Below, piece after piece: positions 9,262 to 16,685 of a stretch of DNA of 64,000 bases (the stretch's first letter is position 1; the number at the start of each line of letters is the position of its first letter). Both the position numbers and the translations under genes were made by a program. A model generated the notes under the pieces. It was not told the DNA's origin. It made no database searches and saw nothing but the letters and a program-made list of their open reading frames with translations. Source of the stretch: Baekduia alba (GTDB lineage: Bacteria > Actinomycetota > Thermoleophilia > Solirubrobacterales > Solirubrobacteraceae); contig NZ_CP114013.1 of NCBI RefSeq assembly GCF_028416635.1, forward strand, positions 4,216,001 to 4,280,000, given 5' to 3'.

Positions 9262-9365
9262 GCATCTGGATCTACCCTGATTTCTTGGAGTCGGGATTCT
9301 GAGGTCAGGCGGCTTTGTTGTTGGTGATGTAGATGTTCTCGTATTCGGTGGGGGTGAGCATCCCT
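9262..9365 (-). mobile_element. Fragment of another IS3-type element (OrfB C-terminus)
   Basis: On the minus strand, 9362-9305 encodes MLTPTEYENIYITNNKAA followed by a stop. This is the characteristic C-terminal tail of IS3-family OrfB proteins, which end in ...TPxEYE...N..AA. The about 40 bases after the stop would be the outer end of that element. Everything upstream of this tail is missing; the degenerate IS described next begins immediately to its right. This is therefore a nested or recombined IS junction. Confidence 0.6.
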
Positions 9366-9480
9366 GGCGTGGACTGTTTGCGTAGACAGTTCCTGTTCTC
9401 TGTTTTGAGCGCGTGAGTGTTCTGACTCGCGTCCGGTGCAGAGTCCAGGATCGGCCGCTCAACATCAACGGAGCATCGAG

Positions 9481-9780
9481 TTGAGCGAGACGAGGAAGTA
9501 CCGGAAGTTCAGCGCCCAGCAGAAGACCGAGATCGTGCTGGCGTCGTTGCGCGGCCCCAAGACGATGGCCGAGCTCTGCCGCGAGCACGACATCGCCGAC
9601 AGCCTGCTCAGGAAGTGGCGCGAGCAGTTCCTCGCGGCCGGCGCTGAGCGGTTGCAGGGCAAGGCCGAACGGACCGAGGCCGACGAGCTCAGGCGTCAGA
9701 TCAGCCGCTTTGAGCGGGCGTTGGGGCGCAAGACGATGGAGGTCGAGATCGCGGGGGAACTCTTGCGGGGCTGGGAGTGA
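9481..9780 (+). CDS. Transposase OrfA (HTH_8 type) of the degenerate IS
   Basis: This 99-residue protein carries the HTH_8/transposase_8 fold: YRKFSAQQKTEIVLASLRG, then MAELCREHDIADSLLRKWRE, and a C-terminal coiled coil (TEADELRRQISRFERALG). I chose TTG 9481, preceded by CGGAGC, because family members begin just before the RKYRKFS motif; the upstream in-frame alternative at 9436 lacks a convincing ribosome site. The stop overlaps the orfB start (GTGAGACAG) in the usual IS3 manner. The gene itself looks intact, unlike its partner. Confidence 0.75.
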   Translation: MSETRKYRKFSAQQKTEIVLASLRGPKTMAELCREHDIADSLLRKWREQFLAAGAERLQGKAERTEADELRRQISRFERALGRKTMEVEIAGELLRGWE

Positions 9781-10404
9781 GACAGCGCGTCGCCCGGTCT
9801 CGCGATCTGGTCGCGCAAGGACGTCCTGCGGCGGTCGTCGCGCGGGTCGCTGGGATCAGTCGCCAGGCGATCTACCGACGCCCTGCCCGGACGCCGGCCG
9901 GGCAGCGCCGGCCACTTGATGATGTTGACCTTGCGGTTCTGCAGGTCGCCCGCGAGAACCCGACCGACGGCAGTCGGATGGTCGCCGCGATCGCCGCGAT
10001 CTGCGGCTGGGCGATCGACGTTCGCTGCCGCGCCAGCGAGGCGTTGGCCGTCGTCGATGCCGCGGTCGCCGAGCGCGGGATCAGTCCAGGCACGCTGACG
10101 TTGGGGACCGACAACGACACCGCCTACACCTCCAGGCCGTTCCGGGCGCGGCTCTCAGAGCTTGGGATCGCCCATCGTCGCGCCGGCGAATCCCAGGCCT
10201 TCATCGAAGTCCTGGTTTTCCAAGCTCAAGCAGCGCTGCGTCTGGCGCGAAGAGTTCGAGACCCTCGACGAGGCCCGCACCAAGATCAACACCTACATCA
10301 ACGACTACCACGACCGACCCCACTCAGGCCTCGGCTACAAGACCCCGGCGGCCGTCGCCGCCACCTGGCAGGATCCCATCGACCAGTCAATCCCAGCGGC
10401 CTAA
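9777..10404 (+). pseudogene. Transposase OrfB, internally deleted and frameshifted
   Basis: The N-terminus (RVAGISRQAIYRR) and the segment LTLGTDNDTAYTSRPF, which holds the second catalytic Asp, are in one frame. The C-terminal tail (SWFSKLKQRCVWREEFET to the stop at 10404) is in another, so there is a frameshift near 10210. In addition, the text passes from ARENPTDGSRMVAA directly to ICGWAIDVRCRASEA. The normal intervening block, with the rest of HTH_21 and the first catalytic Asp, is missing: roughly 70-100 residues. The protein cannot be an active transposase. Confidence 0.75.
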
Positions 10405-10426
10405 CCGACAACGCCGACGGGGTCCA

Positions 10427-10906
10427 CGCCACGATGCGCTCCGCGGTGACGCGCCGCAGCCGCGTGCCAGCCTTGAACTCGGGCAGCAGGTGGGTGCGCG
10501 CGATGCCGCGGTAGCTGCGCAGCGTCGACGGCGCGAGCTGTTTCTCATCGGCGACGTAGGCCAGCCATGCCTCAACGGCGTCGGCAAACGTCTTCGAGCC
10601 GGCAGTCACCTTGACCGGCACGTCAGGCAGTCCTGCCACCACGGCACGCTGCTCGGCCAGCAGCACCTCCAACTCGGCTTGGGCCTCGCGCGGCGTGAGA
10701 TGACCGTCAGGCTTGGGACCCGCCGGCGTGCGCCAGATGACCGCGCCCCGGGCAGTCTTGCGGCCGCTGTCCTTGGCCCACGCCGAGCCGAGGACCTTGC
10801 GGGTCCGGCCCCCGCCGGCCAGCCGGTACTCGGCCACCCAGACGCGGCCGAGGTGGCGAGACTCGACCGAGACGCGGCCAGTGATCGTCGTGCTGAGCTG
10901 CGCCAT
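10427..10906 (-). pseudogene. Tyrosine integrase of the tRNA-Arg island, N-terminal part only
   Basis: The start is ATG 10906 (GGAG nine bases upstream), giving MAQLSTTITGRVSVE, an arm-type-binding-like N-terminus. A SAM-like core-binding domain follows (KTFADAVEAWLAYVADEK, STLRSYRGIARTHLL). The frame breaks at the IS3-type insertion at 10426, and the catalytic domain with its Arg/His/Arg/Tyr residues is absent on both sides of that IS. It lies about 170 bases from the tRNA-Arg 3' end in the orientation of a tRNA-targeted integrase. It marks the former att end of the island, which can no longer be excised by its own enzyme. Confidence 0.75.
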
Positions 10907-11049
10907 GAGCTTCAGCTCCCAGGGCGGCACGAACGCCGCGATGGCGCAGCTTCCTCGACGCCCTGCGACGCCCGAGCGGGACACACGGCCGGCCCACTGG
11001 AACACAGGAATGAAACACAAGAACGAACGATGACGTTCACTTCAACTCC

Positions 11050-11075
11050 GGATTTGGCTGTGGAAAGCCAAATCC
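11050..11075. terminator. Hairpin downstream of tRNA-Arg
   Basis: A perfect 9-bp stem (GGATTTGGC / GCCAAATCC) with an 8-base loop lies six bases past the tRNA 3' end. It is AT-richer than its surroundings and has no T-tract. It may terminate tRNA transcription or be an integrase/excisionase arm site left at the att end. Confidence 0.45.
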
Positions 11076-11080
11076 GAAAG

Positions 11081-11154
11081 CACCCCCGGTTGGATTCGAA
11101 CCAACGACCTGCGGATTAGAAGTCCGCTGCTCTATCCAGCTGAGCTACGGGGGC
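11081..11154 (-). tRNA. tRNA-Arg (anticodon TCT)
   Basis: This is a full cloverleaf on the minus strand: acceptor GCCCCCG pairing with CGGGGGT, D-arm GCTCAGCTGGATAGAGC, anticodon loop CTTCTAA (anticodon at 11120-11118), and T-arm GTTGGTTCGAATCCAAC. It reads AGA codons. The first acceptor pair is G-U rather than G-C, which could reflect replacement of the 3' end by the island att sequence. CCA is not encoded. The integrase remnant next to it shows this tRNA was an integration target. Confidence 0.93.
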
Positions 11155-11203
11155 GGGTGCTCGAGAGAGCGTGAGGAGATCCTCGCAGGTAGCGTGGCGA
11201 AGG

Positions 11204-11878
11204 ATGGAGGATCCGTATCGGATGTACCTCGTCGTGCGGCGGGGTGCGTTCGAGGAGCTGGAGACCGGGTGTGTGCTCGCCGGAGCGGCGGCGGTGGCGG
11301 CCGTCCGGCGGTTCGCGGACCACCCGGATTACGCCGAGGCGGTGGCGGCGTGGAAGGAGCGGCCGGGGAAGGTCGCGCTGCGCGCGAGGGGTGGGCAGTG
11401 GGATGACGTCCTCGGCGACGAACCGCACGCGCAGGCCGGCGATCTCGACGGCGCCGCCGTGCTGGCGCTCCCGCCGATGCGGCGCTCCGAGCGCAGCGAG
11501 CTGATCGCCAGGAAGCTCCAGGCCTTCGCCTCGACGCTCGCCGACCTCCCCGAGGTGGACGAGATCGACGCCGACGACACGCTCCTCACCTACGTCGTCA
11601 ACCCGTCGATCACGATGTCGACCGGCAAGACCATGGCCCAGGTCGCGCACGCCGCGACCATGTCCTCCTACACGGGCGACGTGGAGCCCTGGATCCAGGC
11701 CGGCTGCCCCGCCCGCGCGGTCAAGCCGAAGGCCAAGGCCCTCTTCGACGCGCTGTGCGCCGACACCGACGCGACGCGCCTCTCCGCCAAGGTCGAGGAC
11801 GCCGGCCTGACCGAGGTCCCGCCCGGCACGATCACGGTCCTGGCGATCCCACCCGCGCGGCCCACGCCGCCCGCGTAG
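11204..11878 (+). CDS. Peptidyl-tRNA hydrolase 2-like protein
   Basis: This is a 224-residue protein. Residues around 135-160 contain MSTGKTMAQVAHAATMS, the signature of the Pth2 fold (GKxxAQxxHA), and the end (VPPGTITVLAIPP) fits the last strand of that fold. Pth2 proteins release peptides from stalled peptidyl-tRNA; actinobacterial homologues of this length are common but little studied. The N-terminal about 110 residues are an extra alpha/beta region. I chose ATG 11204 (MEDPYRMYLVV); AGGA lies directly before it, and ATG 11222 is the alternative. It is the first gene past the island boundary and reads away from the tRNA. Confidence 0.6.
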   Translation: MEDPYRMYLVVRRGAFEELETGCVLAGAAAVAAVRRFADHPDYAEAVAAWKERPGKVALRARGGQWDDVLGDEPHAQAGDLDGAAVLALPPMRRSERSELIARKLQAFASTLADLPEVDEIDADDTLLTYVVNPSITMSTGKTMAQVAHAATMSSYTGDVEPWIQAGCPARAVKPKAKALFDALCADTDATRLSAKVEDAGLTEVPPGTITVLAIPPARPTPPA

Positions 11879-11888
11879 GCTCCGCGCC

Positions 11889-12260
11889 ATGCCTCCCGTC
11901 GACCCCACCGGCCACGACCTCAAGCGGTTCCTCGCCGAGGACGACGGCGGCCCCGTCACGATGCTGAACCTCCTCAAGTTCACGCCGGACGGCGGGCGCG
12001 ACTCCTACAACAAGTACGCCACGGCGATCCTCCCGTTCCTCGAGAAGGTCGGCGGCACCGTCGTCCACTTCGGCGAGACCGCCACGCCGCTCGTCGCGCC
12101 GCCCACCGACACGCCGTGGGACGCCGTGCTGCTCGTCCGCTACCCCTCGCGCCAGGCCTTCTCCGCCATGGTCGCCGACCCCGAGTACCAGCACATCACG
12201 CACCTGCGCACCGAGGCGCTCGACGCGGCGGTCCTGCAGCCGACGGTCACGCCCGGCTGA
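11889..12260 (+). CDS. DUF1330-family protein
   Basis: This 123-residue protein shows the ferredoxin-like alpha/beta pattern of DUF1330: PVTMLNLLKFTP early, GGTVVHFGETATPLV in the middle and AVLLVRYPSRQAFSAMVADP, the conserved RYPSxxAFxxM block. Members are related to dimeric alpha/beta-barrel proteins; no reaction is established. The start ATG 11889 lies 10 bases after the Pth2-like gene, so the two are probably co-transcribed. The 3' end overlaps the convergent gtrA-like gene by 14 bases. Confidence 0.7.
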   Translation: MPPVDPTGHDLKRFLAEDDGGPVTMLNLLKFTPDGGRDSYNKYATAILPFLEKVGGTVVHFGETATPLVAPPTDTPWDAVLLVRYPSRQAFSAMVADPEYQHITHLRTEALDAAVLQPTVTPG

Positions 12261-12627
12261 ACACCCAGCGCCGGCCGATCACGTACGTGACGACCGGCGT
12301 CACCGGCAGCAGCACGGCCTGCGCGAGGATCGAGCCGACGCCGAACCCGTCGACCAGGACCGCGAGCAGCGCCAGGTTCAACCCCGTCGCCCCGCCCTGC
12401 GCCGCCAGCCACGACAGCCAGCCGCGCACGGTCGGCGACGCGCCCTTGAACGTCCAGTGCTCGTGCAGCCAGTAGCCGATCGACGCGCTCACCAGGAACG
12501 CCACGACCGCCGCCACCAGGTACGGCACGCCGAGGAGCACCAGCGCGGTGTAGCCGCCGAAGTACGTGGCGGCGTTGAAGCCACCGACCAGCCCGAAGCG
12601 CAAGAGCTCGCGAAAGCGTCCGTCCAC
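12247..12627 (-). CDS. GtrA-like membrane protein
   Basis: This 126-residue protein contains four predicted membrane helices and the GtrA signatures FGLVGGFNAATYFGGY near the N-terminus, W-containing HEHWTFKG in the middle and YVIGRRWVF at the end. GtrA proteins are thought to help move lipid-linked sugars across the membrane for cell-surface glycosylation. No glycosyltransferase partner is adjacent, so the substrate is unknown. It converges on and overlaps the DUF1330 gene. Confidence 0.8.
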   Translation of the reverse strand: MDGRFRELLRFGLVGGFNAATYFGGYTALVLLGVPYLVAAVVAFLVSASIGYWLHEHWTFKGASPTVRGWLSWLAAQGGATGLNLALLAVLVDGFGVGSILAQAVLLPVTPVVTYVIGRRWVFSRA

Positions 12628-12684
12628 GGCCCAAGGTGTATCGGTTCGCGACGCGCGACCGCCCGCTCACTAGATTGTCGGGAG

Positions 12685-13668
12685 ATGGACCCCCTCCAGC
12701 CCGACGGCCACGTGGTGCTCGAGCAGGCGGCGCCCGCCGACGCGCTGGCGGACTACCCGGCGCAGCGCGCGGCCGCGCTGGACGGCCTGCTGGCCCGCCG
12801 GCCGCACGCCGAGCACGTCGAGCTCGCCACGCAGCTGGCCCCCGACGAGCCCGCCGCCGCGGCCGACCCCTACGCCATCGTCGACGCCGCCCGCGCGCTG
12901 CTGCTCTCGCCGCCGCTCGTCGCGCTCCTGACCGCGCGCTTCGACGGCGACCCGCCGCTGCTCTTCGACGCCGCCGAGACCGCGGCCGGCGCGCCCGACG
13001 ACGGCCCCTACCGCGACGCCACGTTCACCGCCCTCGCCGATCGCCCGGAGACGCTCGTCACGATCGCCGTCGCGCTCGGCCCGGACGACGCGACCTTCAC
13101 CTTCCACCCCGGCTCGCAGGCGATCGCGACCACCGCGTTCTCCGGCCGCCACCGCGCGTTCAACCCCGAGCGCGACGGCGACGCCGCCCTCCAGCGCCAC
13201 CGCGACCAGCTCGCCGCCGCTCTCGGCGACGACGCGCCGACCGACACCATCACCTTGCATCCGGGCGACGTCGTCGCCTGGTCGGCCGACCTCGTCCACC
13301 TCCCCGTCGCGGGCGCCGCGCTCGTCGCGCACCTCTGCCCCACCACGGTCCAGCCCGCGTGGTTCGCCTACCGCCCGGAGCGCGCCCTCCACGCCGTGAT
13401 CGCCGACGGCGCCGCCTGGCTGACGTCCCAGCACTACGACCTGGTCGACGCCGTCGCGCCCGAGCCCGACGCCGAGCCCACCGACGTCGAGGACGCCGAG
13501 CAGATCGAGCGCGTCGGCGAGGCCCTGCGCGAGCACGACGAGGACCTCGCGATCGAGCCCGGCCCCATCCCGGAGCCGACACCGCCCTCCCCCGCAGCCG
13601 CCCGCCGCCCGGGCGGCCTCGTCGACTCCGTTCGCGGCCTGCTCAGCCGCCGCGGTCGCGGCCGCTAG
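12685..13668 (+). CDS. Uncharacterised protein, possibly 2OG-oxygenase-like
   Basis: The protein has 327 residues, beginning at ATG 12685 behind GGGAG. The middle (residues 110-230) has a strand pattern with HPGSQAI, FSGRHRAFNPER, LHPGDVVAWSADLVHLP and HLCPTT. This is similar in style to double-stranded beta-helix oxygenases such as the phytanoyl-CoA family (HPGDVVAW...LVH), but the iron-binding HxD is not clear. The C-terminal about 70 residues are acidic, then Pro/Arg-rich and probably disordered. The assignment is tentative. Confidence 0.5.
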   Translation: MDPLQPDGHVVLEQAAPADALADYPAQRAAALDGLLARRPHAEHVELATQLAPDEPAAAADPYAIVDAARALLLSPPLVALLTARFDGDPPLLFDAAETAAGAPDDGPYRDATFTALADRPETLVTIAVALGPDDATFTFHPGSQAIATTAFSGRHRAFNPERDGDAALQRHRDQLAAALGDDAPTDTITLHPGDVVAWSADLVHLPVAGAALVAHLCPTTVQPAWFAYRPERALHAVIADGAAWLTSQHYDLVDAVAPEPDAEPTDVEDAEQIERVGEALREHDEDLAIEPGPIPEPTPPSPAAARRPGGLVDSVRGLLSRRGRGR

Positions 13669-13805
13669 AGCGCCTCGGTCAGGTCCGCCGCCCGCACCGT
13701 CCCCGGCCGGGCCTGCAGCTCCCGCGCGCCCGCGGCCAGCCGCACATCCCCTATGACAACGCCGACGACGACCTCGTCGCGACCCTGGTCGACGTGACCG
13801 ATGCC
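13669..13805. other. Gene debris between two genes
   Basis: There is no complete gene. On the minus strand, in frame with and just past the HxlR stop, a coding-like tail reads RLAAGARELQARPGTVRAAD and ends at a TAG overlapping the end of the upstream gene. On the plus strand, PHIPYDNADDDLVATLVD resembles a class-V aminotransferase C-terminus. Only one can be real and both lack starts. Confidence 0.25.
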
Positions 13806-14273
13806 CTAGCCCGCTCCCGCGCGCACGCGCGCGTCGATGTCGCGACCCGTCAGCGGCTCATGGCAGTGCGAGCACGCGAGGTAGGGATCGGCCGGCGCGC
13901 CGCAGGACCGGTGGACGAGCTCGAGGGCGAGCACGTCCTCCTGGTCGGCCCGCAGGTGCTGGTCGGCCCACCGCATCAGGCCGATGATCACCGGATAGAG
14001 GTCCAGCGCGCGATCGGTCAGCCGGTACTCGTACCAGTCGGGATCGGTGCGGTAGCGGACGCGCTCGAACATCCCGTCGGCCACGAGCTGGCGCAGGCGG
14101 TCGGCCAGGACGTTGCGGGCGATGCCGAGGTTGCGCTGCATCTGTCCGTAGCGGCGGACGCCGAAGAACGCCTCGCGCAGGATCAGGAACGTCCAGCGGT
14201 CGCTCAGGACGTCCATGGCGAGCTCGACCGCGTCGCGCGGCGGCTGGGTCGGCGTGTGGTTCCCCTTGGGCAA
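13806..14273 (-). CDS. HxlR-family transcriptional regulator
   Basis: This 155-residue protein contains the HxlR winged helix: AMDVLSDRWTFLILREAFFG, RRYGQMQRNLGIARNVLADRL and DGMFERVRYRTDPDWYEYRL. It ends with a CxxC-containing tail (CSHCHEPLTGRDI), perhaps redox- or metal-sensing. I chose TTG 14273 (LPKGNHTPTQPPRD) because the first in-frame ATG, at 14381, lies inside the divergent hydrolase gene. HxlR proteins often control the divergent neighbour, here the alpha/beta hydrolase 62 bases away, probably through the direct repeat in the gap. Confidence 0.8.
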   Translation of the reverse strand: MPKGNHTPTQPPRDAVELAMDVLSDRWTFLILREAFFGVRRYGQMQRNLGIARNVLADRLRQLVADGMFERVRYRTDPDWYEYRLTDRALDLYPVIIGLMRWADQHLRADQEDVLALELVHRSCGAPADPYLACSHCHEPLTGRDIDARVRAGAG

Positions 14274-14313
14274 CTGGTTCGTGACCTCGCGTGGATCGTG
14301 GGGACAACTGGTT
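14271..14313. promoter_or_regulatory. Direct repeat in the HxlR/hydrolase divergent promoter
   Basis: CAACTGGTT occurs twice on the + strand (14271-14279 and 14305-14313), 34 bases apart, between the divergently transcribed regulator and hydrolase. This is a plausible HxlR operator pair, and the left copy overlaps the proposed regulator start. Confidence 0.45.
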
Positions 14314-14334
14314 TTCCTGCGCAACCATACGCCG

Positions 14335-15267
14335 ATGGACCCCACCCAGCGACAGAAGCTCCGCTTCCCCAGCGGCGACACGACCTGCGCCGCCTGGCAC
14401 TACGCCGGCACCAACGGCGCCTGCGTCGTCATGGCGGGCGGCACCGGCGTGACCAAGGAGCCGGGCACCGACCGGTTCGCCCAGCGCTTCCACGAGGCCG
14501 GCTTCAGCGTGCTGGCCATCGACTTCCGCCGTCTCGGCGAGAGCGGCGGCACGCCGCGCCAGGTCGTCCGCATCGGCGAGCAGCTCGCCGACCTCCAGGC
14601 GGCGATCGCCCACGCCCGGACGCTGCCCGAGGTGGATCCCGCGCGCGTCGCGCTCTGGGGCTTCTCGCTCGCGGGCGGCCACGTGTTCCGCGCCGCGGCC
14701 GCGGATCCCGACCTGGCGGCTGCCATCGCCCAGGCGCCGCTGGCCGACGGCCAGGCCGCCGCGCCCAACGCCCTGCGCCACATGACGCCCGGCGCGGCCC
14801 TGCGCCTCCACTACCTCGCCGTGCGCGACGTCGTCGGCCGCCGCCTCGGCCGCGCGCCCGTCCTGATCCCGCTCGCCGGCCCGCGCGGGACGGTCGCGTC
14901 GCTCACCACGCCCGACGGCGCCAAGGGCGCGGCGGCGCTCAACCCGGACAACCAGTACCCGGCGTGGGAGCAGACCGTCGCGGCCGGCTCGGCACTGCGC
15001 ATGGCCTTCTACCGGCCGGGCCGCGCCGCGGCGCGCGTCCGCTGCCCACTGCTGGTCCTCGCCTACGAGGACGACCAGAGCGCGCTGCCCGGCCCGGCGG
15101 TCCGCGCGGGCGAGCGCGCGCCTCGGGGCGAGGTCCGGCGCCTGCCCGGCGACCACTACGCGCCGTTCATGGAGGGCTACGAGCAGGCCGTCGAGCTGCA
15201 ACTGGCGTTCCTGCGTCGCCAGCTCGTCGCCGCCGCGCCCGCGCCCCCGATCACGGCGGTGGCGTGA
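14335..15267 (+). CDS. Alpha/beta hydrolase
   Basis: This 310-residue protein has the alpha/beta-hydrolase landmarks: an oxyanion-region loop after VVMAGGTGVTKE, the nucleophile elbow GFSLAGG (Ser near residue 115), an acid candidate in the strand LLVLAYEDDQSA, and the catalytic His in PGDHYAPFMEGYE. The overall layout resembles the dienelactone-hydrolase/XylO-type acyl hydrolases with a central cap; the substrate is unknown. It is divergent from the HxlR regulator and probably controlled by it. Its 3' end overlaps an M24-peptidase remnant on the other strand. Confidence 0.82.
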   Translation: MDPTQRQKLRFPSGDTTCAAWHYAGTNGACVVMAGGTGVTKEPGTDRFAQRFHEAGFSVLAIDFRRLGESGGTPRQVVRIGEQLADLQAAIAHARTLPEVDPARVALWGFSLAGGHVFRAAAADPDLAAAIAQAPLADGQAAAPNALRHMTPGAALRLHYLAVRDVVGRRLGRAPVLIPLAGPRGTVASLTTPDGAKGAAALNPDNQYPAWEQTVAAGSALRMAFYRPGRAAARVRCPLLVLAYEDDQSALPGPAVRAGERAPRGEVRRLPGDHYAPFMEGYEQAVELQLAFLRRQLVAAAPAPPITAVA

Positions 15268-15362
15268 CGCGCGGCGCGCCGAGCACCTCGCAGCCCGTCT
15301 CGGTGATCGCGACCGTCGCCTCGAGGCGCACGCCACCGACCTCGGGGACGTAGCTGCCGCGC
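15251..15362 (-). pseudogene. C-terminal remnant of an M24 (Xaa-Pro) peptidase
   Basis: On the minus strand the segment reads RGSYVPEVGGVRLEATVAIT then ETGCEVLGAP before a TGA. This is the hallmark C-terminal block of aminopeptidase P/prolidase proteins (P...GGVRxEDxVxVTExGxExL), containing one of their metal-binding Glu positions. Nothing upstream on this strand continues the protein, so only about 35 codons survive. It lies antisense to the end of the hydrolase gene and marks a rearrangement junction. Confidence 0.55.
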
Positions 15363-15528
15363 TGTCGGGCAGGAGCGACCGGCGCTTGCTTCCCGGCGGC
15401 TGCCTCTGGTCGGCGAACCTCGCCGCGTTCGACAGCCGGACGCGGTCGCCGGGCTGGTGGCCGCGCCCCGTTGTCTCCGCGCTGACGACGTCACGGTTCT
15501 CTCACGATTCGCGCCTAGGTTCGCCGTC

Positions 15529-16002
15529 GTGAGCCATGCACCGACAGCGCACCTGGACGTCGACGAGCTCTGCGAGCTGCGGCCGACCGCGCAGATCCTC
15601 GAGCGTCTCGCGCTGCAGGACGGCGCGGACCTCGACGCCGCCGCGATCGACCGCCTGCGGACCGCGAACCGCCGGCTGGGCCAGGCGGCCGGGGACCCGG
15701 ACGAGGCCGTCATCGCCGACCACCGCGTGCGCTCCCTGCTGACCGAGCGCTGCCCCGACCGCCGGCTGCTGACGCTGCTGGCCGAGGTGCGCGTCGCGCT
15801 GCTGCCGTACCGGCGCGCGGGGTTGGCGCCGGCCGCGCGCGTCCTGGCCCGCTGCGCCGAGCACCACGGGATCATCGACGCCGTCGAGCGGGGCGAGCAC
15901 CGCCGCGCCGGCCGGCTGCTGGCCGAGTCCACGGCCCGCGAGCTGGGCGGGCTGGCCGAGGCGCTCGCCGCCGGGCGCCCGCCGGCCTTCGCGCCGTCGT
16001 GA
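15529..16002 (+). CDS. FCD-domain protein lacking its DNA-binding domain
   Basis: This 157-residue protein corresponds to the ligand-binding FCD domain of GntR/FadR regulators: ELRPTAQILERLALQ, then helices with DEAVIADHRVRSLL (FCD metal-binding position), and EHHGIIDAVERGEHRRAGRL (the HxxIxxAxxxGDxxxA motif). The N-terminal winged helix that should precede it is absent. The first usable start is GTG 15529, directly after a non-coding stretch. It may be a regulator truncated in the same event that left the M24 fragment, or a free ligand-binding protein. It ends 14 bases before the two-component operon. Confidence 0.6.
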   Translation: MSHAPTAHLDVDELCELRPTAQILERLALQDGADLDAAAIDRLRTANRRLGQAAGDPDEAVIADHRVRSLLTERCPDRRLLTLLAEVRVALLPYRRAGLAPAARVLARCAEHHGIIDAVERGEHRRAGRLLAESTARELGGLAEALAAGRPPAFAPS

Positions 16003-16016
16003 ACAATGGAGGCCAG

Positions 16017-16685
16017 ATGCACGGTCCTTCCGTCCTCCTGGTCGACGACGACGCGTCGATCCGCCGCATGCTCGAGCGGACGCTCGTGGCCGACGGGTAC
16101 GCGGTCGTCGCCGTCGCCGACGGCGGCGCGGCGCTCGCCGCCGTCGAGCGCTCGCTGCCCGACGTCGTCGTGCTCGACGTCGCGATGCCCGGCCTGGACG
16201 GGCTCGCCGTCACCCGGCGCCTGCGCGCCAAGGCGCTGACCGTCCCGATCCTCTTGCTGACCGCGCGCGACGCGCTGGAGGATCGCGTCGCGGGGCTGGA
16301 CGCCGGTGCCGACGACTACCTCGTCAAGCCCTTCGAGGCCGAGGAGCTGACGGCGCGCCTGCGCGCGCTGCTGCGGCGCAACCGGCCGCCGGGCGAGGCC
16401 CTGGCCTTCGCCGACCTGCGGCTGGATCCCGAGACGGCCGTCGCGCATCGCGGCACCGGCGAGGTCGCGCTCACCCGCCGCGAGGCCGAGCTCCTGGCGC
16501 TGCTCATGCGCAACAGCCGCACGGTCGTCACGCGGCAGACGGCGCTCGAGCACGTGTGGGGCGGAGAGGACGAGGCGACGCCCAACGTCGTCGACCGCTA
16601 CGTCGCCTACCTGCGCCGCAAGCTCGGGGACCCGCCGCTGATCCACACGGTGCGCGGCCTCGGCTTCCGGCTCGACGTGCCGTGA
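16017..16685 (+). CDS. OmpR/PhoB-type response regulator
   Basis: This 222-residue protein has an N-terminal receiver domain (acidic pair DDD near residue 11, phospho-acceptor D54 in VVLDVAMPG, conserved T and the K of DDYLVKPFEAEEL). A C-terminal winged helix follows (LTRREAELLALLMRN, VDRYVAYLRRKLGD, IHTVRGLGFRL). ATG 16017 is preceded by GGAGG at six bases. Its stop overlaps the histidine kinase GTG, so the pair is translationally coupled. The closest family style is MprA/TcrA of Actinobacteria. The target signal is unknown, but the third gene of the operon encodes an exported protein. Confidence 0.9.
   Translation: MHGPSVLLVDDDASIRRMLERTLVADGYAVVAVADGGAALAAVERSLPDVVVLDVAMPGLDGLAVTRRLRAKALTVPILLLTARDALEDRVAGLDAGADDYLVKPFEAEELTARLRALLRRNRPPGEALAFADLRLDPETAVAHRGTGEVALTRREAELLALLMRNSRTVVTRQTALEHVWGGEDEATPNVVDRYVAYLRRKLGDPPLIHTVRGLGFRLDVP

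Larger units (their letters stand above)
9370..10426 (+). mobile_element. Degenerate IS3-type element inside the island integrase
   Basis: The element carries an intact orfA and a damaged orfB. The right end is set by the point where the integrase reading frame is lost (TGGACC on the minus strand, 10426); a left end starting TGGAC at 9370 is the best match. The flanks extend the pairing to GGCGTGGAC/GTCCACGCC. The inverted repeats are imperfect and no target duplication is seen, so the left boundary is approximate. Because orfB is deleted and frameshifted, the element cannot transpose by itself. Confidence 0.6.
1..11080. mobile_element. Decayed integrative island abutting tRNA-Arg
   Basis: This stretch ends exactly at the 3' end of a tRNA-Arg. 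The gene nearest the tRNA is a tyrosine integrase on the same strand, the standard layout of an island integrated in a tRNA 3' end. The content is accessory: two IS3-type insertion sequences, an IS fragment, a TadZ-like ATPase, a lipoprotein-like gene and a large toxin-like protein with a candidate immunity gene. The other boundary is not in the window, and I found no second copy of the tRNA 3' sequence to the left. The integrase has lost its catalytic half, so the island is probably fixed. Confidence 0.6.

Noticed and set aside
8996-9265. An 89-residue minus-strand gene after the toxin operon
   Set aside because: It has an ATG but no recognisable motif, and its C-terminal part reads as Arg/Ser-rich shadow sequence; not enough to support a gene.
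12636-15353. A 905-codon open frame on the + strand spanning several genes
   Set aside because: Its translation is Arg/Pro-rich low-complexity text running out of frame across the HxlR, hydrolase and other recognisable genes; it is a high-GC shadow.
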